This document shows, one piece after another, positions 15,239 through 24,756 of a stretch of DNA of 64,000 nucleotides; within the stretch, counting starts at the first letter, position 1, and each line of letters begins with the position of its first letter. This DNA comes from Cerasicoccus maritimus. GTDB lineage: Bacteria; Verrucomicrobiota; Verrucomicrobiia; Opitutales; Cerasicoccaceae. The notes below the pieces were generated by a model, which saw only the letters and a list, made by a program, of their open reading frames with translations, was not told the origin of the DNA and made no database searches. The position numbers and the translations under genes were made by a program. Location of the stretch: positions 144,804 through 208,803 of the forward strand of contig JAVDPD010000006.1 of the NCBI GenBank assembly GCA_031296935.1. Direction: 5' to 3'.

Positions 15239-17650
15239 ATGAAAGTATCTTTAAACTGGCTAAAAAACTACGTCGATCTCGACGCCTCAGTGGATGAAAT
15301 CTGCGAGGCCCTGCCGATGATCGGCCTCGAAGTAGAGTCCGTTCAAACCACGGGCATGCCCCAGATCGACAACCTCGTCGTGGGCGAAGTCCTGAGCCGC
15401 GAGCAGCACCCGGATGCGGACAAGCTCGGCGTTTGCCAAGTGAAGTTTGCGCTCGATCAGGAGCCGACGCAGATCGTCTGTGGCGCCAGCAACTACCAGG
15501 TCGGCGACCGTGTGCCGGTGGCCCTCATCGGCGCGAAGCTCCCCGGCGACTTCAAGATCAAGAAGAGCAAGCTGCGCGGCGTTGAGTCCAACGGCATGAT
15601 GTGCTCTGCGAAAGAGCTTGGCCTGGGCGATGACCACAGCGGCCTGATGATCCTCACGGACCGCCCGGAAATCGGCACGCCGATGAACGACATTTTCAAG
15701 GACAGCGACACCGTTATCGAGCTGGAGCTGACCGCCAACCGCGGCGACTGCCTGAGCCACATTGGCGTGGCGCGCGAGCTCGCGGCTTACTTTGGCAAAG
15801 AGCTGAAGACGCCCGCGGTCAAGGCGGCAGCAGGGCAGGGAACAGGCCTGCTTTCCACGGTCGAAGTCACGACCGACGCTTGCCCGCTTTACACCGCGTG
15901 GAGCATCAAGGGCGTGAAGATCGGCCCGAGCCCCGAGTGGCTCAAGAAGGCTTTGACCGCCATTGGTCAGCGCTCGATCAACAACGTGGTCGACGTGACG
16001 AACTACGTGCTGATGGAAACCGGCCAGCCGCTCCACGCGTTTGACGCGGGCAAGATCAAGGGCGGCAAACTCGTCGTCCGCCAAGCTGCCGAAGGCGAGC
16101 CGATCACCACGCTCGACGAAAAAGAGCGCACGCTTTCTGACAAAATGATGGTCATTGCCGACGCCGAGCGCCCGCTTGTCGTGGCCGGCGTCATGGGCAG
16201 CCTCGATGCCGAAGTCGACGACAACTCGGTGGACATCGTGCTCGAAAGCGCGTGGTTCCAGCCGGGCGCCGTTCGCTGGGCAACGCGTCGCCTCAACCTT
16301 TTCTCGGACAGCTCGCACCGCTTCACGCGCGACGTCGATCCGGCGGGCGTGGACTACGCTGCGAAGCGCGCGATTGACCTGATCATCGAAGTCGCAGGCG
16401 GCGAAGTCGTCGGAGCGCCGATCGTCGTGGGCGAGGCTCCGCGTGGCGACCGCACCATCGAAATTTCCGGCGACTACGTGCGCAAGGTTTGCGGCTTCGA
16501 CGTGAAGGACGCCGAGATCGAATCCTCCTTCCAGCGCCTCGGCTTCATTGTCGCAGGCAGCGCTGAAGGCTGGCAGGTCACGGTGCCGAGCTTCCGCCCG
16601 GAAGTTGACCGCCCGATCGACCTTGTCGAAGAATTCATCCGCCTCTACGGCACGGCGAAGATCCCGGAAGGCGCAGTCAAGGCGACCGGTCTGCCGCGCG
16701 ACGACGCGCCTCTGGCAAAATACAATCGCCTCGCCGCCAACCTGCTGGCGTCGAACGGTTTTGCCGAGTGCTCGCACTACACGCTGGTCGATGGCGATCA
16801 GCTGGCGCCTTACGAATTCGAAGATCAATACCCGGCGCTCAAGCTGGCGAACCCGCTCACGTCCGAGATGGGGCACCTGCGCGCGTCGCTGATCCCGGGC
16901 CTCGTCAAGGCGGCTTCGCTCAACCAAAGCCGTGGCAATGCGCCGACGCGTTTCTTCGAAACCGGTCGCGTGTTCCGCAATGGCGGCAAGGACATTTCCG
17001 AAATTGCTTCTATCGCCTTCGTGTGGCGCGCCGATGCGGAAGGCCGCAAGTGGCGTGAGCGCGGCGCTCCGGATTTCTACTCGGCCAAGGCCCTCGTGGA
17101 GAATCTGCTGAGCCTCGGCGGCTTCAAGTGCCCGAAGTGGGACACGACCGACCACCCCGCATGGCAAGATGGCCAAAGCGGCGGCGCCGGTTGCTGGGTG
17201 AAGGCACAGGTGATGGTCCGCGCCGGTCTTTTGGACATGAAGATGCTCAAGGACATGGAAGTCGACGGCCTCTGGTTGGCAGGCGAAATTTTGTTCCTCG
17301 CTGCACGTCAGCCGAAGAACGACAAGGCCGCGCGCTTCCAGGCATTCAGTGATTTCCCCGGCAGTGAGAAGGACCTCGCGCTCGTGGTTGACGCCGAACT
17401 GCCCGCCGAGAGTGTCCGTAAGGAGCTCGCCAAGGCAGCGGAGAAATCCACGGCCGGCGCGTTTGGCGTGGACTCCGTGGAGGTGTTCGACGTTTACACC
17501 GGCACTGGGCTGCCCGAGGGCAAGAAGAGCCTCGCCTTCAGCATCAAATACCGCAGTCCCGAGCGCACGCTCAAGGACAAGGAGGTCAATTCGGCCTTCG
17601 CTGCGGTGCAAAATGCGATGAAGGAAGCAGGCTACGAAGTCCGCGGTTAA
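15239..17650 (+). CDS. pheT: Phenylalanyl-tRNA synthetase beta subunit
   Basis: An 803-residue protein, the normal length. It has the N-terminal tRNA-binding OB domain (about 40-150, with H-P-D-A-D-K-L and V-C-G-A-S-N), the B3/B4 editing region, B5 domain, the catalytic-like core (L-V-E-E-F-I-R-L-Y-G), and the C-terminal anticodon-binding FDX-ACB domain (F-S-D-F-P-G...V-F-D-V-Y-T-G). It partners PheS. It is followed 21 bp later by a YcxB-like gene. A long minus-strand open frame opposite is a codon-bias shadow. Confidence 0.96.
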   Translation: MKVSLNWLKNYVDLDASVDEICEALPMIGLEVESVQTTGMPQIDNLVVGEVLSREQHPDADKLGVCQVKFALDQEPTQIVCGASNYQVGDRVPVALIGAKLPGDFKIKKSKLRGVESNGMMCSAKELGLGDDHSGLMILTDRPEIGTPMNDIFKDSDTVIELELTANRGDCLSHIGVARELAAYFGKELKTPAVKAAAGQGTGLLSTVEVTTDACPLYTAWSIKGVKIGPSPEWLKKALTAIGQRSINNVVDVTNYVLMETGQPLHAFDAGKIKGGKLVVRQAAEGEPITTLDEKERTLSDKMMVIADAERPLVVAGVMGSLDAEVDDNSVDIVLESAWFQPGAVRWATRRLNLFSDSSHRFTRDVDPAGVDYAAKRAIDLIIEVAGGEVVGAPIVVGEAPRGDRTIEISGDYVRKVCGFDVKDAEIESSFQRLGFIVAGSAEGWQVTVPSFRPEVDRPIDLVEEFIRLYGTAKIPEGAVKATGLPRDDAPLAKYNRLAANLLASNGFAECSHYTLVDGDQLAPYEFEDQYPALKLANPLTSEMGHLRASLIPGLVKAASLNQSRGNAPTRFFETGRVFRNGGKDISEIASIAFVWRADAEGRKWRERGAPDFYSAKALVENLLSLGGFKCPKWDTTDHPAWQDGQSGGAGCWVKAQVMVRAGLLDMKMLKDMEVDGLWLAGEILFLAARQPKNDKAARFQAFSDFPGSEKDLALVVDAELPAESVRKELAKAAEKSTAGAFGVDSVEVFDVYTGTGLPEGKKSLAFSIKYRSPERTLKDKEVNSAFAAVQNAMKEAGYEVRG

Positions 17651-17671
17651 TCCAACCCGATCCGCTAGGAA

Positions 17672-18238
17672 ATGCCGCCCGAAGTTCAAGTGAGCTATCG
17701 CATGGATGCCGAGGGCGCGTTTCCGGCTTTTTCGGAGCTGGTGCGCAGCAATCCGCGCTACCGCAGGCTGACTGCGTGGCTGAAATACGGCTGCGTCATC
17801 GGCTTTTTCATTTTTGCCGGCTTTCAGAATAACTGGGGACACCTCTCTTATAATACGCAGGGCGAGCGCTACGGAATCATCGGCCAGAGCATTGGCCTCG
17901 TGGTGCTGTTCGGGTTCTCCGTGTTGATCACCTACGTCGGCGGGCGGATATGGTCTTCACGTATGGACAAGAATATCCGCCAGCAAATCGAGGCGATGCC
18001 CGAGGAATTCTTTGGCGAGATTACGCTTCGTTTTGATGCGGAAAAAATCGAGGTCAGCCGCCAGGACAGCACGTTCAGCGTGCCGTGGTCGGATGTTGGC
18101 GAGGCGCGCAAGTCCGCGCATTACTTTCACCTGACCCGCGAGGATGGCGCCTTGATCGCGTGCATTCCGTCGGGTTCGTTTCAGAGCCTCGAAGATATGG
18201 ACCGCATTCAAACCTTCGCAGCGCAGGTGCGCGCTTAA
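17672..18238 (+). CDS. Membrane protein with YcxB-like domain
   Basis: A 188-residue protein with two TM helices (about residues 38-54 and 72-92) and a cytosolic C-terminal YcxB-like, PH-fold-type domain: I-T-L-R-F-D-A-E-K-I-E-V, V-P-W-S-D-V-G-E-A-R, H-Y-F-H-L, and A-C-I-P-S-G-S-F. Function of the family is unknown. It starts 21 bp after pheT and is followed 47 bp later by gatC, so it may be co-transcribed with either. Confidence 0.75.
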   Translation: MPPEVQVSYRMDAEGAFPAFSELVRSNPRYRRLTAWLKYGCVIGFFIFAGFQNNWGHLSYNTQGERYGIIGQSIGLVVLFGFSVLITYVGGRIWSSRMDKNIRQQIEAMPEEFFGEITLRFDAEKIEVSRQDSTFSVPWSDVGEARKSAHYFHLTREDGALIACIPSGSFQSLEDMDRIQTFAAQVRA

Positions 18239-18285
18239 ATCTTGCGCCTGGTCCGCTTTAAACCTTTCGTTTTCACCTGATTCCC

Positions 18286-18573
18286 ATGGCCCACACCGAA
18301 ATTGACATCGACAAAGTCGCCAAGCTTGCGCGACTCGACCTCACCGACGAAGAAAAGCAGACCTACTCCGCGCAGCTGGGGCAGGTGCTTGAGCACATGG
18401 AAAAGCTCAATGCGCTGGACTTGGACGACGTCGAGCCGACCGCGCACTCCTTCCCGTTGAGCAACGTGCTCGACGAAGACGTGGACGAGCCGGGCTTCAC
18501 GCCGGAAGAGGCACTGCGCAATGCGCCCGCCCAGCGCGAAAACCAAGTCGTCGTGCCGAAGGTCGTCGAATAA
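18286..18573 (+). CDS. gatC: Asp-tRNA(Asn)/Glu-tRNA(Gln) amidotransferase subunit C
   Basis: A 95-residue protein with the GatC pattern: I-D-I-D-K-V-A-K-L-A-R-L-D-L-T-D-E-E near the start, V-L-E-H-M-E-K-L-N-A-L-D, V-E-P-T-A-H, and the terminal V-V-V-P-K-V-V-E. GatCAB converts misacylated Glu-tRNA(Gln) or Asp-tRNA(Asn) to the correct forms. gatA follows 117 bp later, separated by an inverted-repeat cassette; gatB is not in the window. Confidence 0.94.
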   Translation: MAHTEIDIDKVAKLARLDLTDEEKQTYSAQLGQVLEHMEKLNALDLDDVEPTAHSFPLSNVLDEDVDEPGFTPEEALRNAPAQRENQVVVPKVVE

Positions 18574-18578
18574 TTATT

Positions 18579-18665
18579 TTGAACAGAAGAAAGGAAAGAG
18601 AGCAAAGGAGTGAGATGATTTTTATTCGATAGCTGGCTTAGCTTTCTTTGCTGCCTTCTGTTCAA
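18579..18665. repeat. Inverted-repeat cassette D (empty) between gatC and gatA
   Basis: TTGAACAGAAGAAAGGAAAG at 18579 and the inverted TTTCTTTGCTGCCTTCTGTT-type arm ending 18665 flank about 20 bp of filler. Same arm family as cassettes B, C and E. It fills most of the gatC-gatA gap and would form a strong hairpin in the transcript. Confidence 0.78.
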
Positions 18666-18690
18666 TTTCCTTACCATTCAGTTTTTCATC

Positions 18691-20151
18691 ATGCCTGAAC
18701 TTTACGAACAAACCGCTGCTGAGTTGAGCGCCCTGCTGGATGCCGGCGAGGTCAGCTCGAAGGAAATCATGTCTGCGTTTCTGTCGCGCATCGATAGCGT
18801 GGAAAGCAAGGTCCGCTCCTTCAATTCCTTCGATCGCGAAGACGCGCTCAAGCAGGCGGAAGCCGCCGACGCGCGCCGCAGCCAAGGCGCCGTGAAGGGC
18901 CCGCTGGATGGCATTCCGGTGGCGCTGAAGGATGTGATCGCGGTAAAGGATCAGCCGCTGACGGCGTCCAGTAAGATCCTCAAGGATTTCGTTTCGCCCT
19001 ACGACGCGCACGTGACCGAGCTTCTGAAAGAGCAGGGTGCGGTGCTGTTTGGCCGCCTGAATCTGGACGAGTTCGCCATGGGCTCTTCGACGGAAAACAG
19101 CGGTTTTCAGCGCACCTGCAATCCGTGGGACCTGGAGCGCATTCCGGGCGGTAGCTCCGGTGGCAGCGCCGCCGCGATCTCTGCCTTGGAAGCGCCGCTC
19201 ACGCTGGGCAGCGACACCGGCGGCTCGATTCGCCAGCCTGCCTCGCTCTGTGGTTGCGTGGGCATGAAGCCGACCTACGGCCTCGTTTCCCGCTATGGCC
19301 TGATTGCTTTTGCTTCATCGCTGGACCAGATCGGCCCGTTTGCGAAGTCGGTCGAAGACGCCGCGATTCTGCTGCAAGGCATCGTGGGTCACGACCGCCG
19401 CGACTCGACCTCGATCAAGATGGAGATCCCGGATTACCGCGCCGCGCTGACGACCGACAAGAAGTGGCGTCTCGGCGTGCCGAAGGAATACTTTGGCGAA
19501 GGCCTCGACCCGGAAGTTCGCGCCGCCATCGACGCCGCGATCAAAAGCTACGAGGCGATGGGCCACGAGATTGTGGAAGTCAGCCTGCCGACGACTGACC
19601 TCGCCGTGCCGGTTTACTACATCCTCGCGCCGGCCGAAGCGTCGTCGAACCTCTCGCGCTACGACGGCATCCGCTACGGTCACCGTAGCGCCGAGGCCAA
19701 GGACGCGATCGATGTTTACTACAAGAGCCGCGCCGAAGGCTTTGGTCCGGAGGTGAAGCGTCGCATTATCCTCGGCTCGTATGTGCTCTCCAGTGGCTAC
19801 TACGACGCCTATTACCTGAAGGCGCAGAAGGCCCGCACGATCATCCGCAACGACTTCAACGCCGCCTTTGAACAATGCGACGCGTTGCTGACGCCCACCT
19901 CGCCGACGGCCGCGTTTAAGGCCGGCGAAAAGGCCGATGACCCGCTGTCGATGTATCTTTCAGACATCTTTACGATCAACGTAAATCTCGCCGGTCTGCC
20001 GGGCATCAGTGTGCCTTGCGGCTTTACGAGCGGCGGTTTGCCGATCGGCTTGCAGATCATTGGCAAGGCTTTCCAGGAAGCCGAAATGATGGCCATCGCG
20101 CATGCTTATGAAAAGCAGCACGACTGGTCGAAGCGCACGCCTGCGCTTTAA
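18691..20151 (+). CDS. gatA: Asp-tRNA(Asn)/Glu-tRNA(Gln) amidotransferase subunit A
   Basis: A 486-residue amidase-signature enzyme. The catalytic Lys is in V-A-L-K-D-V-I, and the signature region P-G-G-S-S-G-G-S-A-A-A-I plus D-T-G-G-S-I-R-Q-P holds the cis- and nucleophilic serines of the Ser-Ser-Lys triad. It hydrolyses glutamine to supply ammonia to GatB. Length is typical. A class I methyltransferase gene follows 24 bp later and may be co-transcribed. Confidence 0.96.
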   Translation: MPELYEQTAAELSALLDAGEVSSKEIMSAFLSRIDSVESKVRSFNSFDREDALKQAEAADARRSQGAVKGPLDGIPVALKDVIAVKDQPLTASSKILKDFVSPYDAHVTELLKEQGAVLFGRLNLDEFAMGSSTENSGFQRTCNPWDLERIPGGSSGGSAAAISALEAPLTLGSDTGGSIRQPASLCGCVGMKPTYGLVSRYGLIAFASSLDQIGPFAKSVEDAAILLQGIVGHDRRDSTSIKMEIPDYRAALTTDKKWRLGVPKEYFGEGLDPEVRAAIDAAIKSYEAMGHEIVEVSLPTTDLAVPVYYILAPAEASSNLSRYDGIRYGHRSAEAKDAIDVYYKSRAEGFGPEVKRRIILGSYVLSSGYYDAYYLKAQKARTIIRNDFNAAFEQCDALLTPTSPTAAFKAGEKADDPLSMYLSDIFTINVNLAGLPGISVPCGFTSGGLPIGLQIIGKAFQEAEMMAIAHAYEKQHDWSKRTPAL

Positions 20152-20175
20152 ATTAACTTTCAAAGAACGGAGAAA

Positions 20176-21330
20176 ATGAATTTACCGGCACTTCAACTCA
20201 AACCCGGTAAGGGACCTCGCGCGCTGCAAGGACACCCGTGGGCTTACCTCAGCGATGTCCGCGAAATGCTGCCGGACAAAATGAACGGCAAGGCCGTGGA
20301 GCTTAAAGACTCGCGGGGCAAGAGCCTTGGCGCGGGTCTTTACAACGGTCATTCGCAGATCGTCTGGCGCCGCTATTCGCGCGAGGCTGTGCCGTTTAAC
20401 CGCGCGTATCTGCTGTCTGCGATTGGCGCTGCGATGGGCCGCCGCGCCGATGAGCCCAACCGCCGCATCGTGTGGTCGGAGGCCGATGGCTTGCCGGGCC
20501 TGATCGTGGATCAATTCAGCGACGTGCTCGTGGTGCAGCTGCAAACCCTGGGCATGGACGACCACTGCGCAGACATCGAGTCCGTGCTCGTTGAGCTGCT
20601 CTCGCCGAAGGAAATTGTTTACCGCAACGACGCGCCGAGCCGCCAGAAGGAAGGCATGAAGCTGGAGTCGTCCACGATGACGGGCAACCGCCTGCCTGCG
20701 CAGTGGTTTGAGATCGATGGCGTGCAGTATTTCCTCGATCACCTGTCGGGGCAGAAAACCGGCTTTTACTTGGACCAACGCCAAGAGCATCTGCGCATCG
20801 CGTCGATGGCCAAGGGCCGCCGCGTGCTGGACGCTTTCTGCAACCAGGGCGCGTTCGGCTTACAGTGTGCGAAGGCGGGCGCGGCGTCGGTTTTGGCGCT
20901 CGATATCTCCGAAGATTGCATCAAGGCGACCAAGAAGAACGCGGCTCAAAATCAGCTGGCTGTCGAGGCCGAAGAAGCGAACGTGTTCGATTGGTTCACC
21001 AAGAACCGCAAAGGCGAATACGACCTGATCGTGCTCGATCCGCCGAGCTTTGCCCGCAATAAAAAGGCCGTGGGCGGCGCGTTGCGCGGCTACAAGGAGC
21101 TGAACTTACGCGCGCTGAATCTGCTCGCGCCGGGTGGCATTTTGGCGACGTATTCCTGTTCGGCGAGTGTCGGACTGGAGCAGTTCATGGAGGTTGCCCA
21201 ACAGGCTACCAGCGACGCCAAGCGCGATGTGCGTTTGGTGGAGATCACTGGCCAGCCGGCGGATCACCCTGCGCTGCTGAACATGCCCGAGAGCCACTAC
21301 CTGAAGGGACTGGTGCTCGAAGTTCGTTAA
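20176..21330 (+). CDS. RlmI-type 23S rRNA (cytosine-5) methyltransferase family protein
   Basis: A 384-residue protein with an N-terminal PUA domain (residues 5-70, H-P-W-A-Y), a central RlmI-like domain containing G-L-P-G-L-I-V-D-Q-F and T-G-F-Y-L-D-Q-R-Q, and a Rossmann methyltransferase domain with V-L-D-A-F-C-N-Q-G-A-F-G and the N-P-P-like L-D-P-P-S-F-A. It probably modifies rRNA. It lies 24 bp after gatA. RlmI is the closest named relative, but orthology cannot be asserted. Confidence 0.87.
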   Translation: MNLPALQLKPGKGPRALQGHPWAYLSDVREMLPDKMNGKAVELKDSRGKSLGAGLYNGHSQIVWRRYSREAVPFNRAYLLSAIGAAMGRRADEPNRRIVWSEADGLPGLIVDQFSDVLVVQLQTLGMDDHCADIESVLVELLSPKEIVYRNDAPSRQKEGMKLESSTMTGNRLPAQWFEIDGVQYFLDHLSGQKTGFYLDQRQEHLRIASMAKGRRVLDAFCNQGAFGLQCAKAGAASVLALDISEDCIKATKKNAAQNQLAVEAEEANVFDWFTKNRKGEYDLIVLDPPSFARNKKAVGGALRGYKELNLRALNLLAPGGILATYSCSASVGLEQFMEVAQQATSDAKRDVRLVEITGQPADHPALLNMPESHYLKGLVLEVR

Positions 21331-21378
21331 TGCTTTTTTGCGCTTGGAGGGGCGGCGCTCGCTCCCTAACTTGCACTG

Positions 21379-22023
21379 ATGGAAACTGAACCCGTCGTCT
21401 CTCCGCAAATGTGGACCGCGCTGGCAATCATGCTTTTGCTTTTGCTGGGCGGCGCGGTGGTCTCGATCATGTATAGCTTCAAGCTGCATGGGCGCATTGT
21501 GCATCAGTTTCGTTTGCTGGGGGAAAAGTTCGGCATCGAGCTGGAGATCCCCAAGGCGACGATGGGTGGGCTCTATCGCCGCAACCCCACGCTTTACGGA
21601 CGTTGCCGCGGGCATGAGATGTCGATCTATCCGCATGGCTACGGCCTGGATAATACGCGTCAAACCGATGTCGCGGTGCGCATCACCACGCGGGCCAGTG
21701 CCAAGCTTCACCTGACCTTGGCCAAGCGCAACTTGTCCGGCAAGTTGGGGCAAGTTGGCCGGCTCAAGGAGATCAAAACGGGCGATGTAAAGTTCGACGA
21801 GGTGTTCTCGCTCAAGAGCAATGACCCAGAGGCGGCGCTGGCGATTTTTAACGAAGAGTGGCGCGGCAAAGTGATGGCTGAATGGCCGGCCGAGGACTCC
21901 TTTTTATCGCTGGATAAAAGCATCCTCACTCACCTGAAGTCGGGTCTGCCCTACGAGGACAAGGCGCGCTTAGAGTTGGAAGCGATGGCGGAGTTCTGCC
22001 TCGATTTTTCGGACAATATTTAG
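21379..22023 (+). CDS. Membrane-anchored protein of unknown function
   Basis: A 214-residue protein with one N-terminal TM helix (about residues 12-32), then a soluble domain with charged and beta-rich stretches (M-G-G-L-Y-R-R-N-P-T-L-Y-G at about 62-74). I do not recognise a family. It follows the methyltransferase by 48 bp and converges on the minus-strand TPR gene, stop codons only a few bases apart. The soluble part probably faces the cytoplasm, but topology is not certain. Confidence 0.7.
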   Translation: METEPVVSPQMWTALAIMLLLLLGGAVVSIMYSFKLHGRIVHQFRLLGEKFGIELEIPKATMGGLYRRNPTLYGRCRGHEMSIYPHGYGLDNTRQTDVAVRITTRASAKLHLTLAKRNLSGKLGQVGRLKEIKTGDVKFDEVFSLKSNDPEAALAIFNEEWRGKVMAEWPAEDSFLSLDKSILTHLKSGLPYEDKARLELEAMAEFCLDFSDNI

Positions 22024-22025
22024 CG

Positions 22026-23279
22026 CTAGAAATCCCGGGCAAGAATGCTGGGCCCAATCCAGCTGAAAGCGACGAGGATGAAGATTGCTGTGTCGCGTAC
22101 TAAGTGGATTTGTGGAATTTCGTAACCGGCAAAATGCATGTAGGCCGAGATAAGCAGCAGCGCCATGCAAACGAAAGAAATGGTCAAGCAGATGCCCAGC
22201 TTTTTGCCTTTAAAACGGCCCGCGTAGGCAAGTGGTAAACTTGTCAGTAGGAAGCCGATGCCGGTGAGAAAGAGTGGGTTCGGTTCATACAGCGCAAAGT
22301 ACAGCAGCGTGATGCTGAAGCCCAGGTAGCAGGTGAAGGCGACGGCGGCCGAGATCCATTTTTGGGAAGTCGTCAGGATGCGGCGTCCCCGGCGCGAGAG
22401 CATGAGCAGCAGGTTGAAAATCGCGTCGCCAGCCCAAGTCAGGAGCACGAGGCACATCCACAGACTGATGATTATGCCTGCCTCCATTAAGTGGCCACGC
22501 GCCACGAGGGTGCGCCAAGAAACCTGATAGACGAGGTAGGCCCCGATGAGGACGCCAACCCGGCTAATCGGCCTGAGACCGGTCATGAAAAATGAATACG
22601 CGAGCAGGGCGCCGTAGATGCTGCTTTTCGCCTTCATAGCGGCGATCAGGCCATCGCGCGCATACGAGTAGTTGGGCTCGCGGCGGAGTGCTTCGGTAAA
22701 GTGGTTCAGCGCGGATTCGCGGTCGCCGGCCTGTAGTTTTGCCCAACCGGCGTTGGTGTGGGTATAGACGTCTTCCGGGTCGTTGGCGAGGGCGTGCTCG
22801 ATGGTCTCGAAGGCCTCGCTGTTTTTGTTGAGGAAGAGCAGGGCGCGGGCCCGCGCGTTGATGCAGTTGCTGTCTTCGGGGTCGACCTTGAGGCCGTCGT
22901 TGGCAAATTGGAGGGCTTTCAGCCAGTCGCCGTCGGCACCGTAGGTCCACGCAAGCACGCCGTAAACGGCGGCGTTATCGGGGCTCATGCGGAGGGCGAG
23001 TTCGCCGTCGGAGCGCGCTTGTTTGATGCGCTTGAGGTCTATATAAATCCGGGCGCGGGTGATGAAGCACTCAGGCTCGTCAGGGGCCATGCCGATGGCG
23101 CGGTTGATGGACTCCAGGGCTTCCATGGGCTGGTCCTGCTGGATTGCAGCCTGAGCGATGATGATGTGTGCGCCGACGGAATGCGGGTCCGTCGACAAAG
23201 CTTCTTGCGCGGCGGCTCGAGCGTCCTTGAACCGCCGGATGTTGAGCAGTTCCCACGCGCGGTTGAGAGTCTCCGTCAT
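22026..23279 (-). CDS. TPR protein with C-terminal membrane domain
   Basis: A 417-residue protein. Residues 1-210 are about six tetratricopeptide repeats with typical A-(x)-Y/F-x-x-A-L-x-x-x-P spacing. Residues 215-415 contain about five or six hydrophobic helices. Its ATG directly abuts the stop of the upstream TPR-AAA+ gene (TAGATG), so the two are translationally coupled. The pairing suggests a membrane-anchored partner or substrate adaptor for the ATPase. No named family recognised. Confidence 0.78.
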   Translation of the reverse strand: MTETLNRAWELLNIRRFKDARAAAQEALSTDPHSVGAHIIIAQAAIQQDQPMEALESINRAIGMAPDEPECFITRARIYIDLKRIKQARSDGELALRMSPDNAAVYGVLAWTYGADGDWLKALQFANDGLKVDPEDSNCINARARALLFLNKNSEAFETIEHALANDPEDVYTHTNAGWAKLQAGDRESALNHFTEALRREPNYSYARDGLIAAMKAKSSIYGALLAYSFFMTGLRPISRVGVLIGAYLVYQVSWRTLVARGHLMEAGIIISLWMCLVLLTWAGDAIFNLLLMLSRRGRRILTTSQKWISAAVAFTCYLGFSITLLYFALYEPNPLFLTGIGFLLTSLPLAYAGRFKGKKLGICLTISFVCMALLLISAYMHFAGYEIPQIHLVRDTAIFILVAFSWIGPSILARDF

Positions 23280-24632
23280 CTAGCGTTTCACTTTTAGATG
23301 GTCCAGAATGTCGTCGTATAGCCCGCTCTGGTTGGCGTAGAGCGCATAATTTTTTGCCGTGGCAAACCACTCGCGGGTGCTGGGCTTGATGCGTTTGGCG
23401 GCCTTGATCAAGTCCTTGGTGGTGAGGGGAACGAGGTCGCCCTTTTTCATCGCCTCTTCCAGCTTGGCTTCGATGGCTTCATCGACGAGGCCCTTGATGT
23501 CTGCGCCGGAGAAGCCGTCGGTTTTCTTGGCCACGGCTTGGTAGTCGATGCGGTCCACCGGCTTGTTGAGCAGCATGACTTCCAAAATTGCGGCGCGGGC
23601 CGGCATGTCGGGCGGCGGCACGAAGATGATGCGGTCGAAGCGGCCGGGGCGGCGGAACGCGGAGTCCAGGTGCCACGGGGCATTGGTAGCGGCGAGCACC
23701 AGCAGGCCTTCGTTGTCGGAGTCGACCCCATCGAGCTCGGATAGAAACTGGTTAATGGTGTTGCGGCCGGCGCTTTGCTTGAGGTCCGAACGGCTGGCAC
23801 CGAGGGCGTCCACTTCGTCGAAAAAGAGCACGCTGGGCGTGTGGCTACGGGCTTGGTTGAAAATCTCGTGGAGGTTCTTTTCGCTCTGGCCGATCCACAT
23901 GTCGAGCACGTCGTGCAGGCCGACAGCCATGAAACTAGCCTTGACCTCGCCAGCGGTCGCGCGGGCCAGAAGGGTTTTGCCGCAGCCGGGAGGGCCGTAG
24001 AGCAGAATGCCGCCGCCTACCGATTTGCCATAGGCCTTGAACAGTTCGGCATTGGCCAGCGGGTGGATGACCTTCATGCGAATCTGATCCTTGACGTAGT
24101 CCATACCGCCGACGTGGTCGAAGGTCATATCCGGCTCCTCGGTCTCCAAGAACCCGGCGCCGGGGATATCTCCAGCGGGCAGGCGCATTGGGCCGTCGCT
24201 GTCGTCATCGGTGTCTTCCATGAGGAAGGGGGCGAGCTCTTCGTCGAGTGACTCGTCCTGGTAATCCGGGTAGTCGTCAAGGAGGCCGCGGTAAATTTTG
24301 GCCGCTTTCATGAGCTCGGTCGTTTGGGAAAGCACGCGGGCGTAGAGGAGTTGGCCCGCGGGCGTCAGGCGCTTGGCGCGCTCCATGGACTCGAGGACGA
24401 CGAGCGCTTCGGACTGCTTGCGCTGTTGGAAGTAGGCTTCGGCGAGTTGCACGTTGAGCTCGTTATTGTTGGCCTCAAGCTTGAGGGCTTCGCGGAATTC
24501 TTCTTCCGCTGCAGTGAATCGACCGAGTTTCATCAGGCGTGAGCCTAAATGCTGCCGCAGCGCGACGTTCTCCGGTGAGAATGAGAGCGCCTGTCGTAGC
24601 GCCTGAATTTCCTCAGGTTCATCAGTAGCCAT
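23280..24632 (-). CDS. AAA+ ATPase with N-terminal TPR domain
   Basis: A 450-residue protein. Residues 5-140 are TPR-like; an acidic linker follows (about 145-165), then one AAA+ module: G-P-P-G-C-G-K-T Walker A (about 213-220), V-L-F-F-D-E-V-D-A Walker B, N-A-P-W sensor 1 and R-R-P-G-R-F-D-R arginine finger. The module is of the Cdc48/Vps4/FtsH classic clade, without a protease domain. It is likely a remodelling ATPase working with the coupled TPR-membrane protein. Substrate unknown. It is the first gene of its unit. Confidence 0.85.
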   Translation of the reverse strand: MATDEPEEIQALRQALSFSPENVALRQHLGSRLMKLGRFTAAEEEFREALKLEANNNELNVQLAEAYFQQRKQSEALVVLESMERAKRLTPAGQLLYARVLSQTTELMKAAKIYRGLLDDYPDYQDESLDEELAPFLMEDTDDDSDGPMRLPAGDIPGAGFLETEEPDMTFDHVGGMDYVKDQIRMKVIHPLANAELFKAYGKSVGGGILLYGPPGCGKTLLARATAGEVKASFMAVGLHDVLDMWIGQSEKNLHEIFNQARSHTPSVLFFDEVDALGASRSDLKQSAGRNTINQFLSELDGVDSDNEGLLVLAATNAPWHLDSAFRRPGRFDRIIFVPPPDMPARAAILEVMLLNKPVDRIDYQAVAKKTDGFSGADIKGLVDEAIEAKLEEAMKKGDLVPLTTKDLIKAAKRIKPSTREWFATAKNYALYANQSGLYDDILDHLKVKR

Positions 24633-24756
24633 AGTAAAATTCTATCCTCCTAAATTATGACTTAGGGTCAATTCTGTAGTTTCTATTAGTGAAACTGCTC
24701 GCGCCTAAGCCAGCAATAGACCTGAACAGTTTGAATGCCCCGCATTTTTGACCGCG

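Noticed and set aside
15287-17842. 851-codon minus-strand open frame opposite pheT
   Set aside because: No recognisable domains, low-complexity basic/Asp-rich composition, mirrors GC-rich codon bias of pheT.
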